Shown here: positions 1-8,819 of the stretch, one piece after another
How the letters are laid out: each line of letters starts with the position of its first letter
How positions within the stretch are numbered: position 1 is the stretch's first letter
Source: Aquitalea pelogenes
GTDB taxonomy: Bacteria; Pseudomonadota; Gammaproteobacteria; Burkholderiales; Chromobacteriaceae
Direction of reading: 5' to 3'
Assembly: GCF_001515305.1 (NCBI RefSeq)
Contig: NZ_LNQV01000036.1
Span: 1 to 41,743 of the forward strand
DNA: 41,743 nt
Notes under the pieces: model-generated
Database searches by the model: none
The model's input: only the letters and a program-made list of their open reading frames with translations
Told to the model about the DNA's origin: nothing
Program-made: the position numbers and the translations under genes

Positions 1-1120
1 GCTGGCGCACCGACGGTTGGGTGCGCGCAGCAACCGGTGCCGGGGCAACGGCCGGCGTGCTTGCAGTTGCATCGACGACAGGAGCGGAGGTGGCCGGTAC
101 CGCAGCAGCAGCTTGCGATGCCATGGGCTTACCGCTTTGCAGCGACTTGAGTTGTTGTTCCAGGGCGGCAATGCGCGCTTCTGCATCTTTCAGCGACTGT
201 TCGCGCGCAGAAACCTGTTGTTCCAATACCGACAGCTTGCCATCAGGCTGTGCACCGGCAGCCTCGGGAGGCACCAGTTTCAGTACATCACCATTCTTGC
301 CCTTGGCTGCTGGCGGCGCTTTGGCCACTGCCGCTGCAGGCGCGGCAGCTGGAGCAGCCGCTGGTGCAGCAGTGCCATCCGCATGCAGGATGCCATTGAC
401 TTGCTCGGCGCTCAGCGCCTTGATCTTGCCGGCAGCGGGCACCTTCATGGTGACACCGGCCTTTAGCTTGTTGGGATTGCCATCATTGAACGCATGCGGA
501 TTGGCTTGTACCAGGGCCGCCATGGTTTGTTCAGTCGAGGCGCCGGCCGGCTTGATGCGTACGGCCATGCCACGCAGGGTGGAGCCGGAGCGGGTTTGCA
601 CCACACCGGGGGTGGCGGCAGCGGCATGTGCAGCCTTGGCCTGTTTACCGGCATAGCGACTGGAAAGATTATCCTCGGCATACTGCGGCATGTCCTGCAC
701 GATGGACTTGGCTTGTGGCGCGTTATAGCTGGCAGGATCCAGCAGCACCGTGTATTCGCGGACCGAACGGCCAGAACTGGTCTTGGCTTCTACCACAAAA
801 CGCAGGTAAGGGTCGTTGATGGGTGTGGCAGAGCTTACCCGGATGACTGCACCGCGTGCAGAAGGGACAACATGAAAGCGCAGTGCCGACATGCTGCCGC
901 TGTAATCGACATTCAAGTCCCTGAACGTATCCGGACTGGCCAGCCCGATACGCGCCGTTTCCAGCTCGCTTGCGCGCACGCCGGTCAACTCGATATCTGC
1001 GTGAAAGGTCTCCCCGAGGTAGGATCGCACATTGATCCTGCCAAGACCGGCCCATACATTTGCCGAACACAGCATGGCTACTGCCAGTACGCTCAGCTTG
1101 AATTTTGCCTGATTATTCAC
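1..1120 (-). CDS. fimV: FimV family pilus assembly / polar hub protein, N-terminal part (runs off window)
   Basis: This is the amino-terminal part (about 373 residues) of a FimV/HubP-type inner-membrane protein, which in relatives organises type IV pilus assembly and the cell pole. The gene starts with GTG at 1118-1120, preceded by a GGAAGGTAG ribosome site. Residues 1-24 are a signal peptide ending in VWA. Residues 25-130 form the FimV N-terminal domain (GLGRINVRSYLGETFHADIEL-like). Residues about 175-230 look like a LysM-type peptidoglycan-binding domain (ALVQANPHAF, ending KAGVTMKVPA). An Ala/Pro-rich linker follows at about 250-272, then a short coiled coil at about 296-328. The C-terminal TPR/FimV part lies outside the window. 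The gene is downstream of usg/asd and separated from them by a terminator, so it probably has its own promoter. The family assignment is firm; the exact start is fairly sure. Confidence 0.9.
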   Translation of the reverse strand, partial: MNNQAKFKLSVLAVAMLCSANVWAGLGRINVRSYLGETFHADIELTGVRASELETARIGLASPDTFRDLNVDYSGSMSALRFHVVPSARGAVIRVSSATPINDPYLRFVVEAKTSSGRSVREYTVLLDPASYNAPQAKSIVQDMPQYAEDNLSSRYAGKQAKAAHAAAATPGVVQTRSGSTLRGMAVRIKPAGASTEQTMAALVQANPHAFNDGNPNKLKAGVTMKVPAAGKIKALSAEQVNGILHADGTAAPAAAPAAAPAAAVAKAPPAAKGKNGDVLKLVPPEAAGAQPDGKLSVLEQQVSAREQSLKDAEARIAALEQQLKSLQSGKPMASQAAAAVPATSAPVVDATASTPAVAPAPVAARTQPSVRQ

Positions 1121-1242
1121 AGTCTACCTTCCGGCACTCATTTATCTTGATTTTATATCGCCTGCTCTACCCGCACAGGCACAAAACTGGCAACTAGTGC
1201 CATATTAGGCCCTAGCCAAGCTTTTAGCTAGATAACATAACA

Positions 1243-1266
1243 AGAAAACCCCGGATAACCCGGGGC
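1243..1266 (-). terminator. Rho-independent terminator after the usg-like gene
   Basis: On the minus strand a CCCCGG/CCGGGG stem with a five-base loop is followed directly by TTTTCTTG. It sits a few bases past the stop codon at 1274, so it closes the leu-asd-usg unit before fimV. Confidence 0.8.
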
Positions 1267-1273
1267 TTTACAT

Positions 1274-2275
1274 TTATTCAAACAGTCCTGCTTTATACAA
1301 GGACTCGGCCAGCAGAACACAGTTGAGTGCGGCCCCCACACGGACATTGTCGGCAGCCAGCCAGAAACTGATGGAATTTCCGGTTTTGCGCAAACGGCTA
1401 ATCCAGACGCCATCATTACCGGTTGCTTCCATCGGGGTAATGTAACCGCCGTGCTGATCTGCCGAAATCAATTGCAAGCCGGCTGCCAGCAAACGATTAC
1501 GTACCTGGGCCAGATCAATATCAGCCGCCACTTCCAGGTTTACCGACCAGGCATGGCCAAAGAATACCGGCACGCGAATACAACTGGCCTCCACTTGCAG
1601 TTCGGGTTGCTGCAGCAGACGACGCAATTCGGCACTCAATGAGCGTTCTTCATCCGAATGACCATCGGCATCGACATCACCAATCTGCGGCAAGACATTA
1701 AAAGCAATGCGCTTGGCAAAAACGGTATTTTCGGAATCCCGCTGTGAAAACAGCGCGGTGGTTTGCTCGGCCAGTTCTTCCAGCGCCTTCTGCCCTGCAC
1801 CGGATACCGACTGATAGGTGGAAACAGTCAGACGACGCGGCTGCAATGGCAGCAAGGGTTGCAGCGCCATGGCCAGCGGGGTGACGGTGCAATTGGGTGC
1901 AGCCACCAGCGCACCGGCCTCCAGCCCTTCCAGCTGGCTGCCATTGACCGAGGGCACCACCAGCGGCACTTCCGAATCAAGCCGGTAGGCATCGCTGAAG
2001 TCAATCACGGTCACGCCTGCGGCGCGGGCTTGCGGGACATATTCGCGCGCAACAGCGCTGCCGGCGACAAAAATGGCCAGCGCCACATTCTCGAAACCGA
2101 ATTCATCAAGCTGGCGGATGTCCAGTTCCAGATTGCCATAAGCAACGGTAGACGCCTCATGTTCCGGGCCATCAACGGCAAACACACGTTCTGCCGGGAA
2201 CTGGCGTTCGGCCAGCAGTTCGAGAACAGATTGGCCAACCAGGCCAGCGGCACCTACTACAGCAAGCTGCATCAT
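1274..2275 (-). CDS. USG-1-like aspartate-semialdehyde dehydrogenase family protein
   Basis: This 333-residue protein belongs to the aspartate-semialdehyde dehydrogenase superfamily, of the branch that includes E. coli Usg-1 and the Gram-positive-type enzymes. It has an N-terminal NADP-binding motif (GAAGLVGQSVLELL, residues 8-21) and, unlike E. coli Usg as I remember it, keeps the active-site cysteine (APNCTVTPL, Cys129). The SVSGAGQ motif and the RVPVFFGH motif with its histidine are also present, but the usual Ser-Glu after that His is replaced by Ala-Trp. It could therefore be a catalytically competent paralog, a dehydrogenase with altered substrate, or a non-catalytic protein. The start ATG is preceded by AAGGA at nine bases. 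It lies just downstream of the canonical asd gene, from which a strong hairpin separates it. Confidence 0.85.
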   Translation of the reverse strand: MMQLAVVGAAGLVGQSVLELLAERQFPAERVFAVDGPEHEASTVAYGNLELDIRQLDEFGFENVALAIFVAGSAVAREYVPQARAAGVTVIDFSDAYRLDSEVPLVVPSVNGSQLEGLEAGALVAAPNCTVTPLAMALQPLLPLQPRRLTVSTYQSVSGAGQKALEELAEQTTALFSQRDSENTVFAKRIAFNVLPQIGDVDADGHSDEERSLSAELRRLLQQPELQVEASCIRVPVFFGHAWSVNLEVAADIDLAQVRNRLLAAGLQLISADQHGGYITPMEATGNDGVWISRLRKTGNSISFWLAADNVRVGAALNCVLLAESLYKAGLFE

Positions 2276-2325
2276 CCGAATAAATCCTTACATTCCTGAA
2301 AAGGCTGATATTACCTCAGCCAATA

Positions 2326-2352
2326 GCAAAGGGCGCATGAAGCGCCCTTTGC
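2326..2352. other. Perfect 11-bp hairpin between asd and the usg-like gene
   Basis: GCAAAGGGCGC and GCGCCCTTTGC flank a five-base loop. No T-run follows on the minus strand, the strand of the flanking genes, so it is more likely an mRNA stabilising or processing element, or a weak terminator, than a full intrinsic terminator. Confidence 0.5.
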
Positions 2353-2414
2353 AGTGTAGTCGACAACGGCAGATTACCGTCTGAAAAAAAGCGTTGCGAC
2401 TATTTTAACCCGAA

Positions 2415-3521
2415 TCAGCGTTCGATGAGGATACGCAACATGCGGCGCAGCGGTTCGGCCGCACCCCACAGCAGCTGGTCACCAATCACGAAAGCGGACA
2501 GGTACTCACCACCCATGTTCAGCTTGCGTACGCGGCCCACACCCACTTCCAGCCCGCCGGTGATGGCGGCCGGGGTCAGTTCCTTGACACTGATTTCGCG
2601 ATCGTTCGGTACCCACTTCACCCAGTCGTTGCCGGACTTGATGATGGCTTCGATTTCTTCCAGCGGCAGGTCTTTCTTCAGCTTCACGGTCAGCGCCAAG
2701 CTGTGGCAGCGCATGGCACCGATACGTACGCACAGGCCGTCAACCGGAATGGTGGCGTCGGTACCCAGAATCTTGTTGACCTCAGCCTGACCCTTCCATT
2801 CTTCCTTGGACTGGCCGTTGTCCAGCTGCTTGTCGATCCAGGGGATCAGACCACCAGCTAGCGGGGCGCCGAAGAATTCGGTCGGCACGTCTTCGCGAAT
2901 GGCAGCAGCCACCTTGCGGTCGATCTCCAGAATGGCGGACGACGGGGTAGCCAGTTCGTCAGCCACGGCAGCGTGTACCACGCCCATGCCCTTGATCAGT
3001 TCGCGCATGTGGTTGGCACCACCACCGGAAGCTGCCTGGTAGGTCATGGAGGAAACCCACTCCACCAGACCTTCACGGAACAGACCGCCCATGCCCATCA
3101 GCATGATGGAGTTGGTACAGTTGCCGCCGATGTAATCTTTCACGCCTTTGGCCAGTGCGCTGTCGATCACATTGCGGTTGACCGGGTCCAGCACGATGAC
3201 GGCATCGTCAGCCATGCGCAGGGTGGAAGCGGCGTCGATCCAGTAGCCAGTCCAGCCGGCGGCACGCAGTTTCGGATAGATGTCGCTGGTGTAATCGCCG
3301 CCCTGACAGGTGACAATGGCGTCCATTGCCTTCAGTTCGTCGATGTTCTTGGCGTCTTTCAGCGCCGGTACATCACGGCCGATGTCCGGGCCTTTGCCGC
3401 CGACATTGGAAGTGGTGAAGAACACCGGTTCGTTGATGACAGCGAAATCGTTCTCTTCACGCATACGTTGCATCAGCACGGAACCAACCATGCCACGCCA
3501 GCCTACAAAGCCTACTTTCAC
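2415..3521 (-). CDS. asd: Aspartate-semialdehyde dehydrogenase
   Basis: The enzyme reduces L-aspartyl-4-phosphate to aspartate-4-semialdehyde with NADPH, the branch step to lysine/diaminopimelate, threonine and methionine. The protein is 368 residues, the usual length of the Gram-negative-type enzyme. It has the dinucleotide motif [13 protein letters not shown] at residues 4-16 and the nucleophile Cys135 in GGNCTNSIM, the same position as the E. coli enzyme. The substrate-binding segment [18 protein letters not shown] carries the conserved Arg and His. The ATG is preceded by CAGGAGAAACCC. It lies 142 bases downstream of leuB on the same strand, with an inverted repeat in that gap, so it may be co-transcribed or have its own leader. 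It sits in a leu-asd-usg-fimV order common in beta- and gammaproteobacteria. Confidence 0.97.
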   Translation of the reverse strand: MKVGFVGWRGMVGSVLMQRMREENDFAVINEPVFFTTSNVGGKGPDIGRDVPALKDAKNIDELKAMDAIVTCQGGDYTSDIYPKLRAAGWTGYWIDAASTLRMADDAVIVLDPVNRNVIDSALAKGVKDYIGGNCTNSIMLMGMGGLFREGLVEWVSSMTYQAASGGGANHMRELIKGMGVVHAAVADELATPSSAILEIDRKVAAAIREDVPTEFFGAPLAGGLIPWIDKQLDNGQSKEEWKGQAEVNKILGTDATIPVDGLCVRIGAMRCHSLALTVKLKKDLPLEEIEAIIKSGNDWVKWVPNDREISVKELTPAAITGGLEVGVGRVRKLNMGGEYLSAFVIGDQLLWGAAEPLRRMLRILIER

Positions 3522-3599
3522 GGGTTTCTCCTGGGATCTGTCTCTAAAGTTGCGATTGGCCCGTTAACGCAAGCGCCAGCGGGCCAAGTATTTTTATTA

Positions 3600-3637
3600 C
3601 CCCATTGTGCAGCGCGATAGCGCAGGTGGCAATGGGG
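3600..3637. other. Long inverted repeat in the leuB-asd gap
   Basis: CCCCATTG and CAATGGGG pair around a 22-base loop that itself contains GCGC-GATA-GCGC. No T-run follows on the minus strand. It would sit in the leader of asd mRNA, so a regulatory or processing role is possible; this is inference. Confidence 0.4.
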
Positions 3638-3663
3638 TCAACCCTATCAGGGTGAAGTTTTTT

Positions 3664-4728
3664 TTACAGCGCTGCCACCACTGCGTCACCCATGCCGGAG
3701 CAGCTGACTTTCTGGCAGCCTTCCTCATAGATGTCACCGGTACGGTAGCCCTGGGCCAATACTTTCTTGACCGCATTTTCCACACGCTGGGCTGCTTCTT
3801 CCTGGGCGAAGGTATAGCGCAGCATCATGGCGGCAGACAGGATGGTGGCCAGCGGATTGGCCAGGTTCTTGCCGGCGATGTCCGGTGCGGAACCGTGTGA
3901 AGGCTCGTACAGACCCTTGTTGTTCTGGTCCAGCGAGGCCGACGGCAGCATGCCGATGGAGCCGGTGAGCATGGAGGCTTCGTCGGACAGGATGTCGCCA
4001 AAGATGTTGCCGGTCACCATCACGTCGAACTGCTTGGGGTTGCGCACCAGCTGCATGGCGGCGTTGTCCACATACATGTGGCTCAGCTCTACCTGCGGGT
4101 ATTCGCGCGCCACGTCGATCATGATTTCTTTCCAGAACTCGGTGGTTTCCAGCACATTGGCCTTGTCCACCGAACACAGCTTCTTGTTGCGCTTCATGGC
4201 AATGCCAAAGGCAACGTGAGCGATGCGGCGCACTTCGCTTTCGCTGTAGCGCATGGTGTTGAAGGCTTCGCGTTCGCCCTGCTCGTTCACACCCATGCCG
4301 CGCGGCTGACCGAAGTAGATGTCACCGGTGAGTTCGCGCACGATCATGATGTCCAGACCCGACACTACTTCCGGCTTCAGGGTGGAGGCATTGGCCAGTT
4401 CCGGGTACAGGATGGCCGGACGCAGGTTGGCAAACAGGTTCAGGTCCTTGCGGATGGCCAGCAGACCGCGCTCGGGACGCAGCGGGCGATCCAGCGTGTC
4501 GTATTGCGGGCCGCCTACCGCGCCCAGCAATACGGCGTCGGCTGCACGGCACAGCTTCTGGGTGAATTCCGGATACGGCACGCCATAGGCGTCATAGCCG
4601 GCACCGCCCAGCGGGGCTTCTTCCAGCTCGATCGGCAGGCCGTCCTGACGCAGTACATCCAGCACGCGACGTGCCTGGGCAATGATTTCCGGACCAATGC
4701 CGTCACCCGGCAATACGGCGATTTTCAT
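3664..4728 (-). CDS. leuB: 3-isopropylmalate dehydrogenase
   Basis: LeuB oxidises and decarboxylates 3-isopropylmalate to 2-ketoisocaproate precursor with NAD, the third step of leucine synthesis in the cytoplasm. The 354-residue protein has the typical N-terminus ([15 protein letters not shown]), the substrate-loop arginine region ([21 protein letters not shown]) and the segment around [13 protein letters not shown]. The metal-binding aspartates lie in [15 protein letters not shown], and the NAD-binding [14 protein letters not shown] motif is present. All active-site segments appear intact. The start ATG follows AAAGGATAAATC. It is preceded by a methyltransferase gene with a 44-base gap and belongs to the leuC-leuD-leuB cluster. 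Confidence 0.97.
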   Translation of the reverse strand: MKIAVLPGDGIGPEIIAQARRVLDVLRQDGLPIELEEAPLGGAGYDAYGVPYPEFTQKLCRAADAVLLGAVGGPQYDTLDRPLRPERGLLAIRKDLNLFANLRPAILYPELANASTLKPEVVSGLDIMIVRELTGDIYFGQPRGMGVNEQGEREAFNTMRYSESEVRRIAHVAFGIAMKRNKKLCSVDKANVLETTEFWKEIMIDVAREYPQVELSHMYVDNAAMQLVRNPKQFDVMVTGNIFGDILSDEASMLTGSIGMLPSASLDQNNKGLYEPSHGSAPDIAGKNLANPLATILSAAMMLRYTFAQEEAAQRVENAVKKVLAQGYRTGDIYEEGCQKVSCSGMGDAVVAAL

Positions 4729-4772
4729 GATTTATCCTTTGCTGTCTCTGATTACTGAGTATTTTGAAATCT

Positions 4773-5534
4773 TCACGCCGCCCACAGCACAATCACGTCG
4801 ACGGTAAAGCTGCCATCTGCCTCGATGGCGTAGTAGTCGCGCACTTCCTGCCCCACCGACTGCTGCAACAGGCGAATGGCCTCGCTCAGGGTTTGCGGTG
4901 TGCGCATGCGCTCCACCCACACGCCAAATTCCAGCCGCAGCTTTTGCCGCGTCACCTGCTGTACTTGCCAGCCGGCACCGCTTAACGCAGCCAGCCATTC
5001 GGCCATGGCGTAGTTGTGGACATGGCTGGTATCGCGCAGCACTTCCACTGCTTGCAGATAGGTATCCAGCAGCGGCTGGCCGGGCGACATCACGTCGATG
5101 AAGGCAAGCTTGCCTCCGGGTTTGAGTACCCGGCGCGCCTCGCGCAGCGCGAGGCCCAGATCACCCCAGTGGTGGGCGGAGTAGCGGCTGAACACGAAGT
5201 CGAACTCACCATCGGCAAACGGGAGTTGTTCGGCCGCGCCTTGCCGGGTGGTGAGCGTGCCAAGGCCACGGGATGCCGCCTCGTCCGCCACTACCTGCAG
5301 CATGCTGGCGGACAAGTCGTAGGCCACTACGCTGGCAGCATGTTCGGCCACCTGGAAGCTGACATGGCCGGCACCGCAGCCCAGGTCCAGCACCCGTGCA
5401 GCACCGTGCTCGCGCACGGCTTGCTGTAGCTGGGCAAACTCCGCGCCCTGGGCGTGTACCTGGCTGTGCAGGTAGGCTGCCGCCTGGGCACCGAATTGTT
5501 GCTGGACGTGTTCTGCGTGTGCGCTCTGGCTCAT
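4773..5534 (-). CDS. Class I SAM-dependent methyltransferase (UbiE-like fold)
   Basis: This 253-residue methyltransferase has the standard class I motifs: motif I VLDLGCGAGHVSFQ (residues about 48-61), motif II acidic residue in VVAYDLSASML, the AAEQLPFADGEFDFVFSR segment, and the post-motif RRVLKPGGKLAFIDV. The overall pattern resembles the UbiE/Methyltransf_11 families, but the substrate cannot be read from sequence. I chose the ATG at 5532-5534 because CAGGAGAATGAC precedes it; a longer frame upstream overlaps leuD and has no support. It sits between leuD and leuB with short gaps, so it is probably transcribed with the leucine genes although it has no known role in that pathway. Confidence 0.88.
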   Translation of the reverse strand: MSQSAHAEHVQQQFGAQAAAYLHSQVHAQGAEFAQLQQAVREHGAARVLDLGCGAGHVSFQVAEHAASVVAYDLSASMLQVVADEAASRGLGTLTTRQGAAEQLPFADGEFDFVFSRYSAHHWGDLGLALREARRVLKPGGKLAFIDVMSPGQPLLDTYLQAVEVLRDTSHVHNYAMAEWLAALSGAGWQVQQVTRQKLRLEFGVWVERMRTPQTLSEAIRLLQQSVGQEVRDYYAIEADGSFTVDVIVLWAA

Positions 5535-5547
5535 GTCATTCTCCTGT

Positions 5548-6192
5548 TCAGACCTGGTGGAACAACCAGGGCTGGGACTGGCGGCGGGCCGCCTCGTAAG
5601 ACTTGATTTCTTCCGCGTGCTGCAAGGTGAGGCCGATTTCATCCAGACCACCCAGCAGGCAGTGCTTGCGGTGCTCGGTGATGTCAAAGGCAAACGACTG
5701 GCCGGACGGGGTGGTGATGGTCTGCGCTTGCAGATCCACCGTCAGGCGGTAGCCTTCGCTGGCTTCGCATTCGCGGAACAGCTGATCCACCACTTCAGCC
5801 GGCTGTACGATGGGCAACAGGCCGTTCTTGTAGCAGTTGTTGAAGAAGATGTCGGCAAAGCTGGGGGCGATCACCACGCGGAAGCCCTGGTCGTCCAGTG
5901 CCCACGGCGCGTGTTCGCGGCTGGAACCACAGCCGAAATTTTCGCGCGCCAGCAGCACTTGCGCACCGGCGTAGCGCGGGAAGTTGAGCACGAAGTCCGG
6001 ATTGAGCGGACGTACGCTGTTGTCCATGCCCGGTTCGCCATGGTCCAGATAACGCCACTCGTCGAACAGGTTGGGGCCAAAGCCGGAGCGCTTGATCGAC
6101 TTGAGAAACTGCTTGGGGATGATCGCGTCGGTATCGACATTGGCGCGATCGAGCGGGCACACCAGCCCGTCAAGTTTGTTGAATGCTTTCAT
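5548..6192 (-). CDS. leuD: 3-isopropylmalate dehydratase small subunit
   Basis: LeuD is the small (swivel-domain) subunit of isopropylmalate isomerase and works with LeuC to convert 2- to 3-isopropylmalate. The protein is 214 residues, normal for the bacterial family. Diagnostic segments are the N-terminal [20 protein letters not shown], the central [14 protein letters not shown], and [20 protein letters not shown]. The ATG is preceded by GGAAAGAATCTC. A small entericidin-like gene lies just upstream, between it and leuC, and the methyltransferase gene follows after 13 bases, so the genes read as one operon. Confidence 0.97.
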   Translation of the reverse strand: MKAFNKLDGLVCPLDRANVDTDAIIPKQFLKSIKRSGFGPNLFDEWRYLDHGEPGMDNSVRPLNPDFVLNFPRYAGAQVLLARENFGCGSSREHAPWALDDQGFRVVIAPSFADIFFNNCYKNGLLPIVQPAEVVDQLFRECEASEGYRLTVDLQAQTITTPSGQSFAFDITEHRKHCLLGGLDEIGLTLQHAEEIKSYEAARRQSQPWLFHQV

Positions 6193-6218
6193 GAGATTCT
6201 TTCCGAATCAGGCTGCCC

Positions 6219-6371
6219 TTACTGGGCAGCGTTTTCGATGGCCTGACCGGCCTTCTGGATGCCATGGCCGACAGCCTGGCCGCCTTGTCTGAGGTCTTCA
6301 CCCGCGCCGTGTAAGGTATTGCAGGCAGACAGCAGGATGGTCACAAACAGGCTGAGTGCAATTTTTTTCAT
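6219..6371 (-). CDS. Entericidin A/B family small lipoprotein
   Basis: A 50-residue lipoprotein starts at the ATG at 6369-6371 behind AAAGGAATTC. It begins MKKIALSLFVTILLSACNTL, a short signal peptide with lipobox LSAC (lipidated Cys17), followed by a small amphipathic Gly/Ala/Gln-rich segment (GAGEDLRQGGQAVGHGIQKA, ending AQ). This matches the entericidin family, membrane-active lipoproteins known in enterobacteria as a toxin/antidote pair, but only one member is present here. It lies between leuC and leuD with gaps of 21 and 26 bases, so it must be translated from the leu mRNA or a processed form of it. Its function in this position is unknown. Confidence 0.85.
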   Translation of the reverse strand: MKKIALSLFVTILLSACNTLHGAGEDLRQGGQAVGHGIQKAGQAIENAAQ

Positions 6372-6392
6372 GGATGAATTCCTTTCGCAGAA

Positions 6393-7799
6393 TTAAAGCT
6401 GACGGATGTCAACAAAATGGCCGGTCACCCCTGCCGCTGCTGCCATGGCCGGGCTCACCAGATGGGTACGCCCACCCTGCCCCTGACGGCCTTCGAAGTT
6501 GCGGTTGGAGGTGGAGGCGCAACGCTCGCCCGGTTGCAGACGGTCGGCATTCATGGCCAGACACATGGAGCAACCCGGCTCGCGCCATTCGAAACCTGCC
6601 TCGATGAAAATCTTGTCCAGCCCTTCGGCCTCGGCCTGCGCCTTCACCAGACCTGAACCCGGCACCACCAGCACTTGCTTCACACTGGCTGCCTTTTTAC
6701 GGCCACGCGCTACCGCAGCGGCTTCGCGCAGGTCTTCGATGCGGGAATTGGTACAGGAGCCGATAAACACGATGTCGACCGGAATGTCTTTCACCGGGGT
6801 ATTGGCAGTCAGACCCATATAGGCCAGCGCGCGTTCAATACTGCCCTTCTTCACCGGGTCGGCTTCGGCAGCCGGGTCCGGCACGATGCCGTCGATATCG
6901 GTCACCATTTCCGGCGAGGTGCCCCAGGTCACTTGCGGCTTGATGTCGCTGGCGTCCAGCTCCACCACGGCGTCGAAATGCGCGCCTTCATCGGAATGCA
7001 GGGTGTTCCAGTAAGCCACGGCAGCATCCCACTGTGCGCCGGTGGGGGCAAACGGGCGGCCCTTTACGTAGTCGATGGTCTTTTCATCCACCGCCACCAT
7101 GCCGGAACGGGCACCGGCTTCGATGGCCATATTGCACAAGGTCATGCGGCCTTCCATCGACAGGCTGCGGATGGCTTCGCCACCGAACTCGATGGCATAG
7201 CCGGTACCGCCGGCGGTGCCGATTTTTCCAATAATCGCCAGCGCCACGTCCTTGCCGGTAATGCCGGCAGGCAGCGGGCCATTCACCTTCACCAGCATGT
7301 TCTTGGACTTCTTGGCTACCAGGCACTGGGTGGCCATCACGTGCTCCACTTCCGAAGTGCCGATGCCGTGTGCCAGCGCACCAAAGGCACCGTGGGTGGA
7401 GGTGTGGCTGTCACCACAGACCACGGTCATGCCCGGCAGAGTGGCGCCTTGTTCCGGCCCCATCACATGCACAATGCCCTGCCCCTTGTCCTTGAACGGG
7501 AAGTAAGCCAGCGCGCCAAAGGACTTGATGTTGGCGTCCAGGGTTTCCACCTGCTGACGGGAGATCGGGTCCTTGATGCCTTCGTCCCAGTGGTCGGTCG
7601 GGGTGTTGTGGTCGGCAGTAGATACCACCGAATCCACACGCCACAGGCCGCGACCGGCCAGTTTCAGGCCTTCAAAGGCTTGCGGGCTGGTGACTTCGTG
7701 CACCAGATGGCGGTCGATATAAAGAAGAACCGTGCCGTCGGCCTCTTCCCGCACTACATGGCTGGACCAGAGCTTGTCGTAAAGAGTTTGTGCTGTCAT
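6393..7799 (-). CDS. leuC: 3-isopropylmalate dehydratase large subunit
   Basis: LeuC is the [4Fe-4S] aconitase-type subunit that isomerises isopropylmalate with LeuD. From the ATG at 7797-7799 (preceded by GAGCAGGAAGCC) it has 468 residues, the normal length. The cluster ligands are visible as [13 protein letters not shown] and the GCSMCLAMN pair. Other family segments include [36 protein letters not shown] and [20 protein letters not shown]. It is the first gene of the minus-strand leucine cluster, and the 240 bases between it and the divergent XRE gene must hold its promoter. I see no leader peptide or attenuator there that I can support. Confidence 0.97.
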   Translation of the reverse strand: MTAQTLYDKLWSSHVVREEADGTVLLYIDRHLVHEVTSPQAFEGLKLAGRGLWRVDSVVSTADHNTPTDHWDEGIKDPISRQQVETLDANIKSFGALAYFPFKDKGQGIVHVMGPEQGATLPGMTVVCGDSHTSTHGAFGALAHGIGTSEVEHVMATQCLVAKKSKNMLVKVNGPLPAGITGKDVALAIIGKIGTAGGTGYAIEFGGEAIRSLSMEGRMTLCNMAIEAGARSGMVAVDEKTIDYVKGRPFAPTGAQWDAAVAYWNTLHSDEGAHFDAVVELDASDIKPQVTWGTSPEMVTDIDGIVPDPAAEADPVKKGSIERALAYMGLTANTPVKDIPVDIVFIGSCTNSRIEDLREAAAVARGRKKAASVKQVLVVPGSGLVKAQAEAEGLDKIFIEAGFEWREPGCSMCLAMNADRLQPGERCASTSNRNFEGRQGQGGRTHLVSPAMAAAAGVTGHFVDIRQL

Positions 7800-7967
7800 G
7801 GCTTCCTGCTCGTGAAATGGCGGTTGCAACACCGCCGGTTTGCCGGATACAAGGCAGCCATTCTGTCACGCTGATCATTACCGCCACAAGGCTGTCCTGC
7901 TTGCCCTGGCCGTTGTGCGCCACAGTGTTTGGCTGCTGTTGGCACACATCATCTCGCAGCTTTTTTC

Positions 7968-7997
7968 CTAGTACAAGATAAGCATTTATACTAGTAC
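7968..7997 (+). promoter_or_regulatory. Direct repeats over the putative promoter of the XRE gene
   Basis: CTAGTAC occurs twice (7968-7974 and 7991-7997), 23 bases apart. The second copy overlaps a -10-like TATACT at 7987-7992 that reads toward the XRE gene at 8040. The spacing is about two helical turns, which suits an autoregulatory operator, but no -35 of quality is visible and this is inference. Confidence 0.4.
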
Positions 7998-8039
7998 TGG
8001 CACTACCACGTTAAAGTGGAAATTCAATCAGGAATCAAC

Positions 8040-8819
8040 ATGAGCCAGAGTAAAACCACCAGCCCGCTGGGCGAATTCATCCGCGCCCATCGCGAACGGG
8101 TCAGCCCGCAACAGGCTGGCTTGCCAGCGGGCAGCCGACGCCGCGCCAAGGGCTTGCGGCGGGAAGAAGTTGCCGCCCTGTGTGGCATCAGCCCCACCTG
8201 GCTGACCTGGATTGAACAGGGACGCAGTCAGTCGGTATCCGCCCCCACCCTGTCACGTCTGGCCGATGCGCTGTTGCTGACCCATGCCGAGCGCGATTAC
8301 CTATTCAAGCTGGCTGGACTGAAAAACCCGCAGGACAGGCCTGTCGAACGCAATCCGCAATCGCGTCAGGCCTTGCGTGACGCGGTAAATGTCATCGGCG
8401 CACCGGCTTATGTACTGGATGCCAACTGGGATGCGCTGGCCTGGAATACACTGGCGGCGGAATTGTTCAGCGGCTGGCTGGATCAGCCACTGGCACGGCA
8501 CAATTTGCTGGATTTCATGTTTTTGCGCGCCGAGTCACGCCAGCTGGTAGAGGACTGGCCGGTACGGGCGCGGCGCATGGTGGCAGAGTTTCGCGCCGAT
8601 GCGGGTGAGCGGCTGGAGGAAAACAGCATCCGGCAATGGCTGGACACCCTGCGTCAGGGCAGTGCGGAATTCGATACGCTGTGGCAGCAGCATGACGTAC
8701 AAGGCCGCGAAGGCGGCGAGCGCGCCTTCAACCACCCGCAACGCGGACGACTGGTGTATCAGCAGCTGACGCTGAATCTGGCTGCGGCACCGGAACTGAA
8801 GCTGATCATGCTGCTGTAG
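8040..8819 (+). CDS. XRE-family helix-turn-helix regulator with MmyB-like ligand domain
   Basis: This 259-residue DNA-binding regulator has an N-terminal helix-turn-helix (residues about 36-85; RREEVAALCGISPTWLTWIE is the recognition region). A C-terminal domain of the MmyB/MLTR type follows (APAYVLDANWDALAWN, then DFMFL, and the terminal HPQRGRLVYQQLTL). Family members are usually local repressors or activators, with the C-terminal domain thought to bind a small, possibly fatty-acid-like ligand. The ATG at 8040 is preceded by CAGGAATCAAC; an upstream GTG at 8016 is less likely. It is divergent from leuC and its stop overlaps that of the convergent MFS gene by 14 bases. Its target is unknown; repeats at its promoter suggest autoregulation. 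Confidence 0.9.
   Translation: MSQSKTTSPLGEFIRAHRERVSPQQAGLPAGSRRRAKGLRREEVAALCGISPTWLTWIEQGRSQSVSAPTLSRLADALLLTHAERDYLFKLAGLKNPQDRPVERNPQSRQALRDAVNVIGAPAYVLDANWDALAWNTLAAELFSGWLDQPLARHNLLDFMFLRAESRQLVEDWPVRARRMVAEFRADAGERLEENSIRQWLDTLRQGSAEFDTLWQQHDVQGREGGERAFNHPQRGRLVYQQLTLNLAAAPELKLIMLL

Noticed and set aside
250-420. Repeats in the Ala/Pro-rich part of fimV as a CRISPR or satellite array
   Set aside because: Imperfect codon-level repeats of Ala-Pro only; no spacer pattern.
21-656. Alanine-rich plus-strand frame opposite fimV
   Set aside because: It is the complement of the Ala/Pro/Thr-rich FimV region; FimV has a signal peptide and domain match.
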